In this document: in pieces, positions 17,613 through 26,640 of the stretch | How positions within the stretch are numbered: the first letter of the stretch is position 1 | Layout: the number at the start of each line of letters is the position of its first letter | DNA from: Phormidesmis sp963710175 | Lineage (GTDB): Bacteria > Cyanobacteriota > Cyanobacteriia > Phormidesmidales > Phormidesmidaceae | Assembly (NCBI GenBank): GCA_963710175.1 | Contig: CAVPZC010000002.1 | Location: 1,054,001 to 1,118,000, forward strand | Reading direction: 5' to 3' | Length of the DNA: 64,000 bases | Notes under the pieces: generated by a model | Databases searched by the model: none | The model's input: the letters and a program-made list of their open reading frames with translations, nothing else | What the model was told of the DNA's origin: nothing | Made by a program: the position numbers and the translations under genes

Positions 17613-18059
17613 ACATCTCGAAGAAGCGGAATAGGCCTATCAAGAATTGCGGCGCTAGGGAATACGTACCAAGACGGCAAGCATCGCTGTCACATTTTGC
17701 TATCCTGTTCCCAGAACGCTTTTCCGCTTAAGCCAAAAGCGCCTACACAAAATTCAGACCCCTCTTGGGCAGGCTATCCAAAACACTTCAACGGTGGCAA
17801 TTGCAATAACAGTCGCAGCCTAAAGCACTATCTGACCTATCGTCGTGAAGATTTTGATACTCATACTTTTAAGAGAAATATTGTAAGAAAGAAAGTGAGG
17901 GCAATCACTAGCAAGACGGTAGCAGGTAAGGCATGTCAACAACAGTTATTTACGGCAGTTTTTCTGTGACGAATGTCATTGATCTCGATGACTTATCTCT
18001 ATAGAAAGCAATTGATGAGCGCTGCTATAGTGCGAGGACAGTCGTAGCGGTTTAGAGAG
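17613..18059. other. intergenic region, no supported gene
   Basis: Between repeat copy 1 and the serine hydrolase gene there are about 450 bases. An open frame at 17697-17969 has no recognisable domain and a composition unlike neighbouring proteins, so it is treated as chance. The promoter of the serine hydrolase gene must lie at the right end, but no convincing promoter boxes were seen. Confidence 0.5.
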
Positions 18060-19559
18060 ATGTGTTCTTTCAGTAAGTTTTTTCTGACAGGTCTGCTAGC
18101 TAGCGTTACGCTATTCACGACTAACAGGGCGGTGCAGGCTTTCTGTATTGACCAGAGTCTATGTTCTTTAAAAGAAGAGGTTGAGATGGCTGCAACTTTG
18201 AGCGATAACTCAACGACTGACCGGCGCTTGACTGCTGATGTCATCACCGAAATGAATGCTTATCTGGATGCCTATGCCCAGACCGGTAGGTTCTCAGGAA
18301 GCGTTGGTATCGTTCAGGGCGATGCCACCGTGGTGATGCGTGGCTACGATTTGGCCAACCGCGAGCATCAAGTGGCCAATACTCCTGCCACCAAGTTCCG
18401 GATTGGTTCAATCACAAAACAGTTTACAGCCGTTGCCATTCTACAGATGCAAGATCGAGGGCTGCTTAATGTGCAAGCACCTGTCTCAGCGTACTTGCCT
18501 GACTATCCTGACGGCGATCGCATTACCCTTCATCATCTGCTCACTCACACCGCAGGCATTCCTGAGTACCTCGACGGCCAAGCCTTTCCAGATATATTAG
18601 AGTGGATGCGGCTGCCTATTTCACTCGATCAGCTAGTGGTTCGGTTTAAGGATCTGCCGCTCGAATTTGAGCCTGGAGGACAATTCAAATACAGTAACTC
18701 GGGATATGTTTTACTCACGCAAATCATCGAAATTGTGGCCGAACAGACCTATGCAGACTATGTTCAGGCCAATATCTTTGATCCTTTGGGCATGGAAAAT
18801 ACAGGCTATGAAATTCCGCAAACGGTGATTCCTGATCTGGCTCAGGGCTATCTGTTCGTTGGTAGAGAGACTTATCTGCAAGCGAGTCCGTTTGACATGA
18901 GCATTCCTCAGGGCGCAGGTGGACTGTATTCTACAGTAGAAGACCTGGCAATCTGGAACCAGTGGCTGTATGAGAATGAAAATCCGGCGGTACTGAGCAA
19001 AACAGCTAGGGCCGCGATGATGACGCCCATCGTACCAATGGCACCCGAAGCAAGCCCCGATACGTTCTACGGATACGGGCTGGTCGTAGACCGTCATTTA
19101 GAACAGCCGCGAGTGTTGCACGATGGCGGCGTTAGCGGGTTTGCCAGCTCTCTAGCGTATTACCCAGGCGAAGCGCTGACGATTGTTGCTTTGTCTAATT
19201 TTGAAACGGCTTTCCCCGGTCGCGTTGTAGAAGATTTAGCCGCGATCGCTTTTGGCGAACCCTATAAAATTCCGACGCAGCTCGAAGCGATCGCCATAGA
19301 CCCAGCAATCTACGAAAAGTACGTAGGCACCTACCAGCTCTTGCCCGAAATGCAGCTCGCTATTTGGGTGGAAGACGGCGAACTAACGGCTCAAGCCACT
19401 GGTCAAAGCTCCTTCGTTCTCTATCCTACTTCAGAGATAGATTATTTTGCAGAAGCTGCCGATATTAGAATGCTATTTTCCCTCAGTGAAGATGAAGTGG
19501 AAGGGCTCACATTGTTTCAAATGGGTCGAGAACTCTTTGCCCCCAAATTAGAAGATTAG
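18060..19559 (+). CDS. exported class C beta-lactamase-fold serine hydrolase
   Basis: A 499-residue protein with an N-terminal signal (FFLTGLLASVTLFTTNRAVQA). The penicillin-binding fold carries the SxxK nucleophile in RIGSITKQFTAVAILQMQ, the tyrosine motif in FKYSNSGYVLLTQI, and HDGGVSGFASSLAYYPGE as the third motif. So the catalytic machinery of the class C / AmpC-like Beta-lactamase family is complete. The last 100 residues (YEKYVGTYQLLPEMQLAIW) form an extra beta domain typical of esterase/peptidase members. It is probably a periplasmic esterase or D-aminopeptidase rather than a true beta-lactamase. A GATGCATT-class hairpin follows 7 bases past the stop codon. Confidence 0.85.
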   Translation: MCSFSKFFLTGLLASVTLFTTNRAVQAFCIDQSLCSLKEEVEMAATLSDNSTTDRRLTADVITEMNAYLDAYAQTGRFSGSVGIVQGDATVVMRGYDLANREHQVANTPATKFRIGSITKQFTAVAILQMQDRGLLNVQAPVSAYLPDYPDGDRITLHHLLTHTAGIPEYLDGQAFPDILEWMRLPISLDQLVVRFKDLPLEFEPGGQFKYSNSGYVLLTQIIEIVAEQTYADYVQANIFDPLGMENTGYEIPQTVIPDLAQGYLFVGRETYLQASPFDMSIPQGAGGLYSTVEDLAIWNQWLYENENPAVLSKTARAAMMTPIVPMAPEASPDTFYGYGLVVDRHLEQPRVLHDGGVSGFASSLAYYPGEALTIVALSNFETAFPGRVVEDLAAIAFGEPYKIPTQLEAIAIDPAIYEKYVGTYQLLPEMQLAIWVEDGELTAQATGQSSFVLYPTSEIDYFAEAADIRMLFSLSEDEVEGLTLFQMGRELFAPKLED

Positions 19560-19566
19560 TGGATAG

Positions 19567-19596
19567 AGCCTGTACCAAATGCATTCGGTACAGGCT
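19567..19596. repeat. hairpin with AATGCATT-centred loop after the serine hydrolase gene
   Basis: The arms AGCCTGTACC and GGTACAGGCT are perfectly complementary and enclose AAATGCATTC. The position, 7 bases after the stop codon, suggests a role at the transcript end, but no T-run follows. The loop core ATGCAT matches the dispersed hairpin family, while this stem sequence occurs only here. Confidence 0.7.
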
Positions 19597-19776
19597 AGTC
19601 ACTTGGTCCGTTGTCACATAGGGCTTTCAGCCTGAGAACTGTACCTCAGCCGAGTGACAAAAGCTATGGGCTGTCAAAGGTGGGGTGCACAAACCGGTAT
19701 TTCTGGGTAACGCTCGCAGCCGAAAGTAGGCCATCGTGATTTATAACCCAGCCAGCTTTTTGAGTCAGTTCCTACA

Positions 19777-19804
19777 GCAAAGTAAGAATGCATCCTTACT
19801 TTGC
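19777..19804. repeat. solo hairpin, GCAAAGTAAG stem with AATGCATC loop
   Basis: This is the same hairpin as in the GCAAAGTAAG subfamily of two-hairpin elements (GCAAAGTAAG, AATGCATC, CTTACTTTGC), followed by TATA on the right, but no body module is attached on either side. It may be a remnant of a full copy. Confidence 0.75.
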
Positions 19805-20185
19805 TATATCTTCAATGAAGTCCAAGAGTTCCTGATGCACGGTGAGGTCTGGGCTAGCCAGGGCAGGCATATCGTGTGAAAACCATACCTACGTTCATCA
19901 AGCCAATACGCTTGCCGTGGCGCTGGTGTGCAGAATTGACTTGAGACACGTGGTAGGGCCACCACAAGCTGGTAAAGCAATGGGCTATCGTAGCTACGGC
20001 GAAATGAGCGCTTAGAAGTGACATGCGGAAACCGTCGCTACAAGCGCACCGAACCGCCGCCCGAAACGCCTCCTGGGTGGCCCGTTTGCTTTGGAATGAG
20101 CAGGGGTGGTTAAGTGTGTATAAAGATTAGAGCGTTCTAGAATCAAAAGTGTGATAATAGGTTCAGCGTTGAAAGAGTCTCAAGG
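19805..20185. other. intergenic region with a possible gene relic
   Basis: No intact gene is supported in these ~380 bases. On the minus strand from about 19893 a short stretch reads SHDMPALASPDLTVHQELLD and continues FIEDIAK, then ends on a TAA supplied by the solo hairpin. It looks like the C-terminal tail of a protein cut off by the hairpin, but the parent family was not recognised. The promoter of the following pentapeptide gene should lie near 20110-20160. Confidence 0.3.
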
Positions 20186-21034
20186 ATGCGGGAGCGATTC
20201 AAGCAGTGGCAGTCAAAGATCAAGATTAGTAAGTGGTGGATGATTGGAGTGATCTCCACATCAGTCTTGCTTTGGATGGTGTGGCGGCTTTGGTTGCTTC
20301 CTGATCGCAAACTTCAGCCCGAGTACGGTCGCCTATCCTACAGCGAAAGAGCAGCCCTTACTCACCAACATCGTGAAACTCTCATCAACGGTATGGGGAT
20401 AGTCGCGACGGTTGCTGGTGGAGTCTTCCTAATTCTCCATTCTCGCGCTGCTGATAGAGGGGCAACTGCTAACCTCAGCGGTGCCGACCTCAACGATGCC
20501 GACCTCAGCAGTGCCGACTTCAACGGTGCCGACCTCAGCGGTGCCAATCTCAACGGTGCTAACCTTAGATATGCTAACCTCAGCGGCGCTGACCTCAGCG
20601 GTGCCAATCTTATCAGTGCCAACCTCACTGGTGCCGACATCAACTGCGCTGACCTCAGATATGCCAACCTCAGCGGTGCTGACCTGAGACATGCCAACCT
20701 CAGCGGTGCTGACCTGAGATATGCCAACCTCAGTAATGCTGACCTTAACTGCACCTTGCTCAGATATGCTAATTTCAGCGATGCCAACCTCAGTGGTGCC
20801 TTGCTATTTTTTGTGAATTCACGAGAAGTTAAAAATCTTGAACCGCTTCAACTAAAGGCCAAGGTTTCGCCTTTTCTATGCAATGCTGCACTGCCTGCTT
20901 ATTCTAGCCATCTAGATGTGAATCCTAATCGCGACTGCGCGCGCATTCCTCAGCTTTTGAGCGATCGCTACCATATTCCTCTCAAAGAGGCTCAAGGGAT
21001 AGTCGATGAAGCTCGACAGCACCAATGGGACTAA
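20186..21034 (+). CDS. membrane-anchored pentapeptide-repeat protein
   Basis: A 282-residue protein. Two N-terminal helices (WWMIGVISTSVLLWMVWRLW at about 17-36 and GIVATVAGGVFLILHS at about 71-86) anchor it. Residues 95-207 are about twenty pentapeptide repeats of the A(D/N)LSG type, forming a right-handed quadrilateral beta-helix. The C-terminal domain (FLCNAALPAYSSHLDVNPNR ... IPQLLSDRYHIPLKEAQGIV) is not a repeat and contains two cysteines. The nearly identical codons of the repeats create mirror frames on other strands, which are not genes. Function unknown. It has the same general theme as the protein at 10622 but no close domain match. Confidence 0.8.
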   Translation: MRERFKQWQSKIKISKWWMIGVISTSVLLWMVWRLWLLPDRKLQPEYGRLSYSERAALTHQHRETLINGMGIVATVAGGVFLILHSRAADRGATANLSGADLNDADLSSADFNGADLSGANLNGANLRYANLSGADLSGANLISANLTGADINCADLRYANLSGADLRHANLSGADLRYANLSNADLNCTLLRYANFSDANLSGALLFFVNSREVKNLEPLQLKAKVSPFLCNAALPAYSSHLDVNPNRDCARIPQLLSDRYHIPLKEAQGIVDEARQHQWD

Positions 21035-21110
21035 TCAAAGTCGACAGCGCTTAATCTATGCCCTCAACCGCTCCAGGTTGGCCTTGAGCTGTGCCTAATG
21101 CGATTTCTAG

Positions 21111-21425
21111 TACAACAATGACGAGCTGCTAGAGCCAGCCTCTCCTAGCGGCTATACGATTGAGTTTATGGAGGACGGGCAGCTTTCTATTTGCGTTGAC
21201 TGTAACCAGGCGCTGGGTAGCTTTACTGAAGATGGCAGCAGCCTGTCGATTGACTTGGGCCCCACCCTGTTAGCGGTTTGTCTGCCAGAGTCTATCGGCC
21301 AGGAATATCTTCAAGCTTTGTAGAATGCAAGCACTTATTTTTTCCAGGAGGGCGGCCTATTCGTTGATATCAGGCTGGATACCGGCAAAATGCGGTTTTG
21401 GAGGGGAGGCGATCATGCGCTCTAA
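21111..21425 (+). pseudogene. META-domain protein remnant
   Basis: One frame reads YNNDELLEPASPSGYTIEFM, EDGQLSICVDCNQALGSFTE, SSLSIDLGPTLLAVCLPES, then hits TAG at 21321 and continues NASTYFFQEGGLFVDIRLD to a stop at 21423. This is the META (HslJ-like) domain pattern found in secreted cyanobacterial proteins, with its DCN cysteine region. An in-frame TAG directly precedes the tyrosine at 21111 and no start or signal peptide is left. So the N-terminus is gone and the domain carries an internal stop. Confidence 0.7.
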
Positions 21426-21442
21426 CGCCAATTACTCACGCT

Positions 21443-22231
21443 TCAGGCAGTTGATTCAGACGACTCAATGCTAAAACTAGCGATCATCGGGTTATGGTCG
21501 GATGAGGTCATCTCACCCAGCACCTGCGCAGCTTGCGGCTGTAGCTTTAGACCCCGATAGAGAATATGATCTAAGGGGTCAGAGCCGAGAAACCGCTTGA
21601 GATTGTTCTGGCTGTCTGAGGAAAACTGCACGGGCTCCAGCCGCAGCCGCTGTGCTGCCGCCTGAAGCATTTGCATCCGCTCGGGTCGCCAGGTGTTGAA
21701 GTCACCGACCAGGATGAGCGGGCCGATATGGTGGGTGATGGCAAGCTCAATCTGATGCAGTTGGGCCTGAAACTTGTGCGATCGCACAAAATTAATCCCA
21801 TGCACGTTAATAGTCAAAAGCGTCTGCTGCTGTTGCGCAATCGGGTATTCCGTCACCAGCGCGACCTTGTGCGTTTGTAAAAAGGGCTCAGCATGTGGGC
21901 TGTACAGGGCGGCGCTATTCAACGCGGGCGTCTTAGAAGCTGTGAGTACGCCCGCTGCGTACCCCTGACGGTGATGAATTAAATTCGGGACGAAGTACCA
22001 GCCAAAGGTTGAGGCGAGTTTGGTTGCTCGTTCTGGGCCTAGCAGCGGGAGCGGCTCTGGCCAGGATACGCGAGCCTCTTGCAAGAAACAAAGGTGGGGC
22101 TGACGCTGCTGAACAACAGTCGAAAATTCTTGCTGCCAGAGAGTTTTCTGATTTTCTTTAGCAATGTTCCAGTTGAGAATGCACAGGCAATCATGCGGCA
22201 AGGCGGCATTCTGAAACGCGCGCCATGCCAT
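21443..22231 (-). CDS. endonuclease/exonuclease/phosphatase family protein
   Basis: The EEP-fold metal-dependent phosphoesterase motifs appear in order: ILNWNIAKEN, CFLQEARVSW, TINVHGINF, LILVGDFNTWRPERM, DPLDHILYRGL and SSDHNPMIASF. The Asn, Glu, Asp, Asn, Asp and His needed for catalysis are therefore present. The start is taken as the ATG at 22231 (MAWRAFQNAALPHD). An ATG at 22351 would add 40 residues without family support and overlap a neighbouring relic. There is no signal peptide. The substrate could be DNA or a phosphoester; the sequence does not decide. Confidence 0.85.
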   Translation of the reverse strand: MAWRAFQNAALPHDCLCILNWNIAKENQKTLWQQEFSTVVQQRQPHLCFLQEARVSWPEPLPLLGPERATKLASTFGWYFVPNLIHHRQGYAAGVLTASKTPALNSAALYSPHAEPFLQTHKVALVTEYPIAQQQQTLLTINVHGINFVRSHKFQAQLHQIELAITHHIGPLILVGDFNTWRPERMQMLQAAAQRLRLEPVQFSSDSQNNLKRFLGSDPLDHILYRGLKLQPQAAQVLGEMTSSDHNPMIASFSIESSESTA

Positions 22232-22296
22232 CACGGGTGTTTTAGCGGGGCTGATGCCCAGGGCTGAGAGTAGGCGCGATCGCAGCACAATAAACC

Positions 22297-22455
22297 CTAC
22301 TGCAAAGGAGCCACTAGCCGAGCTGTCTGAATGGCTAACCTGGCAGGCCACGAACGTTCTGCGTATTTAGCGTAGTCAACCCGGTCTAATTCGGCGAAGT
22401 CTTCCAGCATAGCTTCTACTTGACGAACAAACTCACCTTTGATCACGTAGGTCAT
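22297..22455 (-). CDS. small protein or remnant with upstream membrane-helix frame
   Basis: A 52-codon frame begins MTYVIKGEFVRQVEAMLEDF and continues AELDRVDYAKYAERSWPARL. The same frame is open further upstream to about 22530 and there encodes a helix-like ISLIAVIAVGVQLLGMLFEI, but has no good start codon. It therefore looks like either a small membrane protein with an unusual start or the tail of a decayed gene. No family was recognised. It overlaps the longest version of the adjacent EEP frame, which favours the shorter start for that gene. Confidence 0.35.
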   Translation of the reverse strand: MTYVIKGEFVRQVEAMLEDFAELDRVDYAKYAERSWPARLAIQTARLVAPLQ

Positions 22456-22703
22456 TATCTCAAAGAGCATACCCAAGAGCTGTACACCAACAGCAATGAC
22501 AGCGATTAAGGAGATGTTTATACAATACTCCGGGCATAACTAAGAGACTAGAATACCGTAGTCAGTCGTATAGGCTATCCCAGATATTGCATCATTTTCA
22601 GTAAGGAAAGAGAGCTTTTCCTAAAATTGCCAAGCAGTCGATTAGATTTATAGCAAGGAACCCGATTCTAGCCGTAATACAATGAACGGGTGGAGGCTAC
22701 ACT

Positions 22704-22956
22704 ATGATTGTTGAAGAACTATTGAGCGCAGCCCAGCAGCTTAGCTTGCCTGAGCAAATTCAGCTAGCGAGGGAGCTGATGCAAACGACTGCTCTAAAAA
22801 CTTCAGGCATTTTCTGATGCGATGGCCGTTCAGTCTGAACCAGCAGAAGACCCTTTGATCGGATTATTCGACGGCTCGCCAGATTTAGCAACGCGCTCTG
22901 AAGAAATTCTGGCGCAAGAAGTACAGTCTGCCTCTGGATTTACATGGCAAGCGTAA
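22704..22956 (+). pseudogene. frameshifted antitoxin of a PIN-toxin pair
   Basis: The first half (MIVEELLSAAQQLSLPEQIQ LARELMQ) runs into a TGA at about 22815. The second half continues in another frame from 22822: EDPLIGLFDGSPDLATRSEE then ILAQEVQSASGF. Together they match a common cyanobacterial antitoxin whose C-terminus has the LIGLFDGSPDLA motif. The junction needs a single-base frame change between about 22790 and 22820. The stop at 22954 overlaps the start of the toxin (22944), the usual coupled layout. Confidence 0.7.
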
Positions 22957-23123
22957 TTGCAGACAGTAGATTTATCATTGCTTTGACGAACCAATTGGAT
23001 CAGCGGCACGCTGAAGTTCGTCTCGTTTATCTGCAATACCCACAGATTTTGCCACTGATCGTTGCCGTCACCAACATCTCTCTGAGAATCGGTCGCTTTT
23101 TTACCACAATGTCCAGCCTCTAA
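22944..23123 (+). pseudogene. truncated PIN-domain toxin
   Basis: The frame begins MASVIADSRFIIALTNQLDQ and RHAEVRLVYLQYPQILP, the N-terminal strand and first acidic residue of a PIN nuclease. After about 40 codons similarity to the family is lost and the frame stops at 23121. A full PIN toxin has about 130 residues with three further acidic positions, and those are missing. The DUF202 gene begins only 60 bases later, so the rest has been deleted. Confidence 0.65.
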
Positions 23124-23184
23124 CAACATCTTTACGAGCTGCTTTTGATCCAGCCTTGAGAACACTCCAAGCTTCTCCTAATTC

Positions 23185-23568
23185 ATGAAAAATATCACCA
23201 CAGAACTAGCAAAACAGCGAACTCGGGCAGCGGCTGAGCGCACCTTACTATCCTGGAGCGACAGCAGCTTTAAACTGATAGGGCTCGGCATTGTGATTGA
23301 CAGTGTGTTGGCTGCCCTGACAAAGGCTTTCCCAGGAGGTGATCGGATTGCGCCTGAGCAGGTATCCCGTCTGCTAAGCTTGAGCACTATTCTGCTAGGG
23401 TTGGGCCTGCTCGCGCTGGGAATGCGACAGTATAAAATGGCAACCCGTTCGATCCAAAACGAAAACTATCTTCTGATGTCAAGCCGTCCGATGGCACTTG
23501 CCGCGACGACAGGTGTCGTAGTGTTTGGCGTGGTGGCAGCCGTTGTTGTGATGCTGCGTTTTCTTTGA
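23185..23568 (+). CDS. DUF202 membrane protein
   Basis: A 127-residue DUF202 protein. The family signature appears as ELAKQRTRAAAERTLLSWSD, followed by three hydrophobic helices (about 28-46, 60-80 and 100-125). The arginine-rich first segment is typical. The usual W(I/T)RT pattern reads WSDSS here, a divergence from the neighbour at 23578. Function unknown. It converges with the second DUF202 gene with a gap of 9 bases. Confidence 0.8.
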   Translation: MKNITTELAKQRTRAAAERTLLSWSDSSFKLIGLGIVIDSVLAALTKAFPGGDRIAPEQVSRLLSLSTILLGLGLLALGMRQYKMATRSIQNENYLLMSSRPMALAATTGVVVFGVVAAVVVMLRFL

Positions 23569-23577
23569 CCATCCTCG

Positions 23578-23979
23578 CTAGTTTGCAGCCTTTAGCAAAA
23601 TTCCGACAAAGGTAACCAAACCAATGAAAAATAAGGAGCTCGCCACGATTAGACCAATCGATATTCTAGGCACATACGTGTAGTGTTGTTTTCTCAAGGC
23701 ACGGGTTTCCTGCTGGTATTGCACAGCCGCGCCCAGTACAGAAAAGGTGCCCAGCACAATAAAAGACAGCCCTAAAAACTGCGAAAGCTGCACTGGATGA
23801 TTCACTTCAACGCCCTGATTGAGCGCCTTGATAATTTGATCGATGCCAAATCCAAAGCTAATAAGAGAAAGACTCGTCCGAATCCACGCCATCAGCGTTC
23901 GCTCTGCGGCGGCACGGTTACGCTCTTTTGCTAGCTCGGTAGCGTTACTGTGAGGTTGATGACCGGGCAGAGGTTGCAT
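23578..23979 (-). CDS. DUF202 (YidH-like) membrane protein
   Basis: A 133-residue DUF202 protein with the standard signature ELAKERNRAAAERTLMAWIR followed by TSLSLISFGFGIDQIIKAL, and two further helices (FLGLSFIVLGTFSVLGAAV, ISIGLIVASSLFFIGLVTF). The ATG at 23979 is taken; an ATG at 24012 would add 11 residues. Arranged tail to tail with its paralogue at 23185, which suggests an old inverted duplication. Function unknown. Confidence 0.85.
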   Translation of the reverse strand: MQPLPGHQPHSNATELAKERNRAAAERTLMAWIRTSLSLISFGFGIDQIIKALNQGVEVNHPVQLSQFLGLSFIVLGTFSVLGAAVQYQQETRALRKQHYTYVPRISIGLIVASSLFFIGLVTFVGILLKAAN

Positions 23980-24071
23980 GGCGTTATCCAAACGGGCGAT
24001 CGCGCTAAGCACTAACGCCTGCGCTCAACGATCCTAGTTGAATATGACGCATGCCCGATCAGCTAACCCTC

Positions 24072-24176
24072 CTATAGCTCCTGTCAAGTTGCTTAGGAAC
24101 TTTTATCGGCTGAAACCGTTATCTGATAGCAGGCAACTCGACTAGCAAAGTAAGAATGCATCCTTACTTTGCTATA
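24072..24176 (-). repeat. two-hairpin element, copy 2 (GCAAAGTAAG subfamily)
   Basis: Reverse orientation to copy 1: the body module comes first, with one base change in its left arm (GTCAAGTTGC), then the hairpin GCAAAGTAAG, AATGCATC, CTTACTTTGC (24145-24172). Bounded by CTATAGC and GCTATA. It lies upstream of the DUF202 gene at 23578. Confidence 0.85.
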
Positions 24177-24744
24177 TTTCAAGCGAATCGCCCGCTACGG
24201 AATCCACGTCGGCTTTGTCCTAATTGGGATGATCGCTACTCGTATGCTAAGAACGCTGCACCGGCTCTAAAACATCTAGCGCCTGCGTTTGATGAGACAG
24301 CCCTTGCAGCCAATCTTCGCTCATCACCAGCCCCTCGGTGTTATGTGCATCCTGCCAAAGTACAGTAGCTTCCTCAAAGGCTGGAAGTATCCTTCGGCGT
24401 CAGTGTTCTTTACTAATCGAGGGCGTGAATTACTCCCGCAGGGCGCTGGGCCTGATTAGGTTAGCGGGCTTAATTGCGTTAGGACTGAATTTCAGGGCTG
24501 AATTTTCTGAGGATGTAAGTGCCTGAAAACTATAGCTTCCGGCACTTTGCTTCATGCAGTATTACTGACTGTAAGCCATATATAGCAACAGGCAAAGTGC
24601 TCCGCGAAGCGCGAATGCATCCGCGCTTCGCTATACTTACTGCTGTTTTCTACGTTGAGTAGCTCAGGAAATTCTCATCGGCACTTGTCATAATTACAAA
24701 ACATATCAATAACCTTGCAAGTACATCTGAGAACCGACTGAGCT
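24177..24744. other. intergenic region with possible decayed coding sequence
   Basis: No intact gene is supported in these ~570 bases. A minus-strand stretch near 24250-24330 reads MSEDWLQGLSHQTQALDVLE with no recognised family and a stop soon after. A 9-base inverted pair (GCACTTTGC at 24542, GCAAAGTGC at 24592) flanks the region before the hairpin at 24604-24631. The promoter of the DUF362 gene should lie in the last 100 bases. Confidence 0.35.
24604..24631. repeat. solo hairpin, GCGAAGCGCG stem with AATGCATC loop
   Basis: Arms GCGAAGCGCG and CGCGCTTCGC pair perfectly around AATGCATC, and TATA follows on the right as in the full elements. The stem sequence is GC-rich and unrelated to the other subfamilies, yet loop and border are the same. 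No body module is attached. Confidence 0.75.
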
Positions 24745-25833
24745 ATGCCCAATTTTCCGCATTTTCTGCACTCTCGTCGTAAGCTATTAAGACGCTTGGG
24801 ATTGCTTGGTGGCGTAGCGTTGCTACCGCCTACCTTGCGTGCGCTAGGGACAACATCCTCCTCTACAGCGACTGCACCTGCCATGCCGCTGAGCACGCTA
24901 GCTCAGGCCGCGCCGCTGGCTGCTGCTGGGCTAAATCCTCATCGGGTTGTCTTGGTGAGCACCACTGATCGTGCCGCAGGCGTGCGCCAAGCCCTAGAAC
25001 TATTGCAGCCGCCTAGCTTTCAGGGTCAGCGAATATTTATCAAACCCAACTACAACACAGGCGATCCGGCTCCTGCGGCTACTGACCCAGCCGTACTTGA
25101 GGCGTTGGTGCAGGCGATAAAAGGGGATGGCGCTAGCCAGATTACGGTCGGCGATCGCTCTGGCATGGCCGAAACTCGCAGTGCTATGCAGAAAATGCAG
25201 GTGTTTGACCTAGCAGAGCGCTATGGCTTCACACCAATGGTGTTTGACGAGCTAGGCCGTGATGACTGGCAGTACTTTTCGGGCGAGGGGACAAACTGGT
25301 CACGAGGGTTCGCAGTTGCCCGTCCCGTTCTAGAAGCCGATGCTGTCGTCAACGTCTGCTGTCTGAAAACCCATCGCTTTGGCGGTCACTTTACCCTGTC
25401 GCTAAAAAACACCATCGGTATGGTCGCTCGCCGGGTTCCTGGTGACAGACACGACTACATGCAGGAGCTGCACCGCTCTGCTAACCAGCGGCTGATGATT
25501 GCAGAAGTCAACCGCGCCTATCGCCCGGCGCTCAACCTGATTGATGGGGTAGATGCTTTTGTAGGCGGTGGCCCTGAGCAAGGGGAGAAGGTCAGAGCGG
25601 GTGTGATGTTGGCGAGTAGCGATCGCATTGCCATTGATGCCGTGGGAATTGCCCTTTTACGTATGCTCGGCACGACTTCAGAAGTCTCCAATGGCTCAAT
25701 CTGGAGTCAGGCTCAGATTCGTCGAGCGGCTGACCTGGGCTTAGGCGCTGTCAACGCTGAGCAAATAGAGCTCGTAACCGCCGATGGTGACAGTGCTCAG
25801 GTAGCTGACAGGCTACGGCCTTTTCTGAGTTGA
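24745..25833 (+). CDS. DUF362 protein with Tat-like signal
   Basis: A 362-residue DUF362 protein. The N-terminus (SRRKLLRRLGLLGGVALLPP) resembles a twin-arginine export signal, consistent with folding before export and binding of a metal or cofactor. The domain shows IFIKPNYNTGDPAPAATDPA, ITVGDRSGMAETRSAMQ, VVNVCCLKTHRFGGHFTLSL, KNTIGMVARRVPGDRHDYM and LNLIDGVDAFVGGGPEQGE, all DUF362 hallmarks. The four-cysteine ferredoxin tail of some members is absent. Its role is unknown. The gene follows a solo hairpin and precedes a ferredoxin-like gene by about 150 bases. Confidence 0.85.
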   Translation: MPNFPHFLHSRRKLLRRLGLLGGVALLPPTLRALGTTSSSTATAPAMPLSTLAQAAPLAAAGLNPHRVVLVSTTDRAAGVRQALELLQPPSFQGQRIFIKPNYNTGDPAPAATDPAVLEALVQAIKGDGASQITVGDRSGMAETRSAMQKMQVFDLAERYGFTPMVFDELGRDDWQYFSGEGTNWSRGFAVARPVLEADAVVNVCCLKTHRFGGHFTLSLKNTIGMVARRVPGDRHDYMQELHRSANQRLMIAEVNRAYRPALNLIDGVDAFVGGGPEQGEKVRAGVMLASSDRIAIDAVGIALLRMLGTTSEVSNGSIWSQAQIRRAADLGLGAVNAEQIELVTADGDSAQVADRLRPFLS

Positions 25834-25981
25834 CTGCCTATTTACTCAGCTGAATCATTTGAACGCGCTGATCTTCTACAGACGAACTACGCTGCTACTC
25901 GCTCAAGAATCGCTCAAGGAGACCTGGCTATAATGGTAGAAGGCTCCAGATTTATGTTTTATCGCGCTTTTACCTGCACCA

Positions 25982-26365
25982 ATGCCCAAAAAGGTTTCAG
26001 TTTGTCAAAACGTCACCTGTCGGCAGCAGGGCTCGCTGGCGGTACTGGCGGCTTTTGAGCAGCATGCACCGCCTGACATAGAGATAGAGCCATCGGGCTG
26101 TTTAGGGCAGTGTGGCAACGGGCCGATGGCGCTAGTTTTACCTGAGAAAACGTGGTATCACCGGCTGCGCCCGAGCGATGTTCCGGCGATCGCCACCCAA
26201 CACCTCAAAGCCAACCGGCTCGTCGCCCATAAGCTGTATCCTCCTGTACACGGCGAGCAAAAGTCAATTTGGATTTGGGTGATTAGCTTCGCTATTTTCC
26301 TGGGGCTATGTATCTTAATTGCGGTGGTCATGGGCAGCCACATTCATGGATACTCCCACGGCTAA
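25982..26365 (+). CDS. thioredoxin-like [2Fe-2S] ferredoxin with membrane tail
   Basis: A 127-residue protein. The thioredoxin-like ferredoxin domain occupies the first 80 residues: VCQNVTCRQQGS gives a C-X4-C pair, and EPSGCLGQCGNGPMALVLP supplies the other two cysteines, enough for one [2Fe-2S] cluster. The C-terminal helix (SIWIWVISFAIFLGLCILIA) would anchor it in a membrane, ending in a His-rich tail (GSHIHGYSHG). An electron-transfer role is inferred; the partner is unknown. A single transmembrane tail on this domain is less usual. Confidence 0.85.
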   Translation: MPKKVSVCQNVTCRQQGSLAVLAAFEQHAPPDIEIEPSGCLGQCGNGPMALVLPEKTWYHRLRPSDVPAIATQHLKANRLVAHKLYPPVHGEQKSIWIWVISFAIFLGLCILIAVVMGSHIHGYSHG

Positions 26366-26640
26366 AGCCAGTGGAATTCCTGGCATGGTTTAACCGCCGA
26401 TTTTGGGTAAAGGGTAACTGGCAGGCAAGAGCATACAATCAGCCAGCCGCTAAGCTTACAGGTATCGTGCAATGGCGATTCATCAACTCTCACTCCTATG
26501 GAGCCTGCTACTGGAATCTATAACCGCCTCTTGCGAAAAATTAACTGATTGCCGTGTGATGCGTCTCTGCTCTGGAATGCGCTGGTTCAATTAAACGCCC
26601 GTCCTCTGGAGGGATTCATCAGGAGTGAAGAGCTAGACTA

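Noticed and set aside
20362..20787. Repetitive frames on both strands over the pentapeptide repeats
   Set aside because: They mirror the periodic codons of the true frame and have no starts or ribosome sites of their own.
20470..20810. Possible CRISPR-like regular repeats
   Set aside because: The unit is 15 bases, in frame, and codes pentapeptides; there are no spacers.
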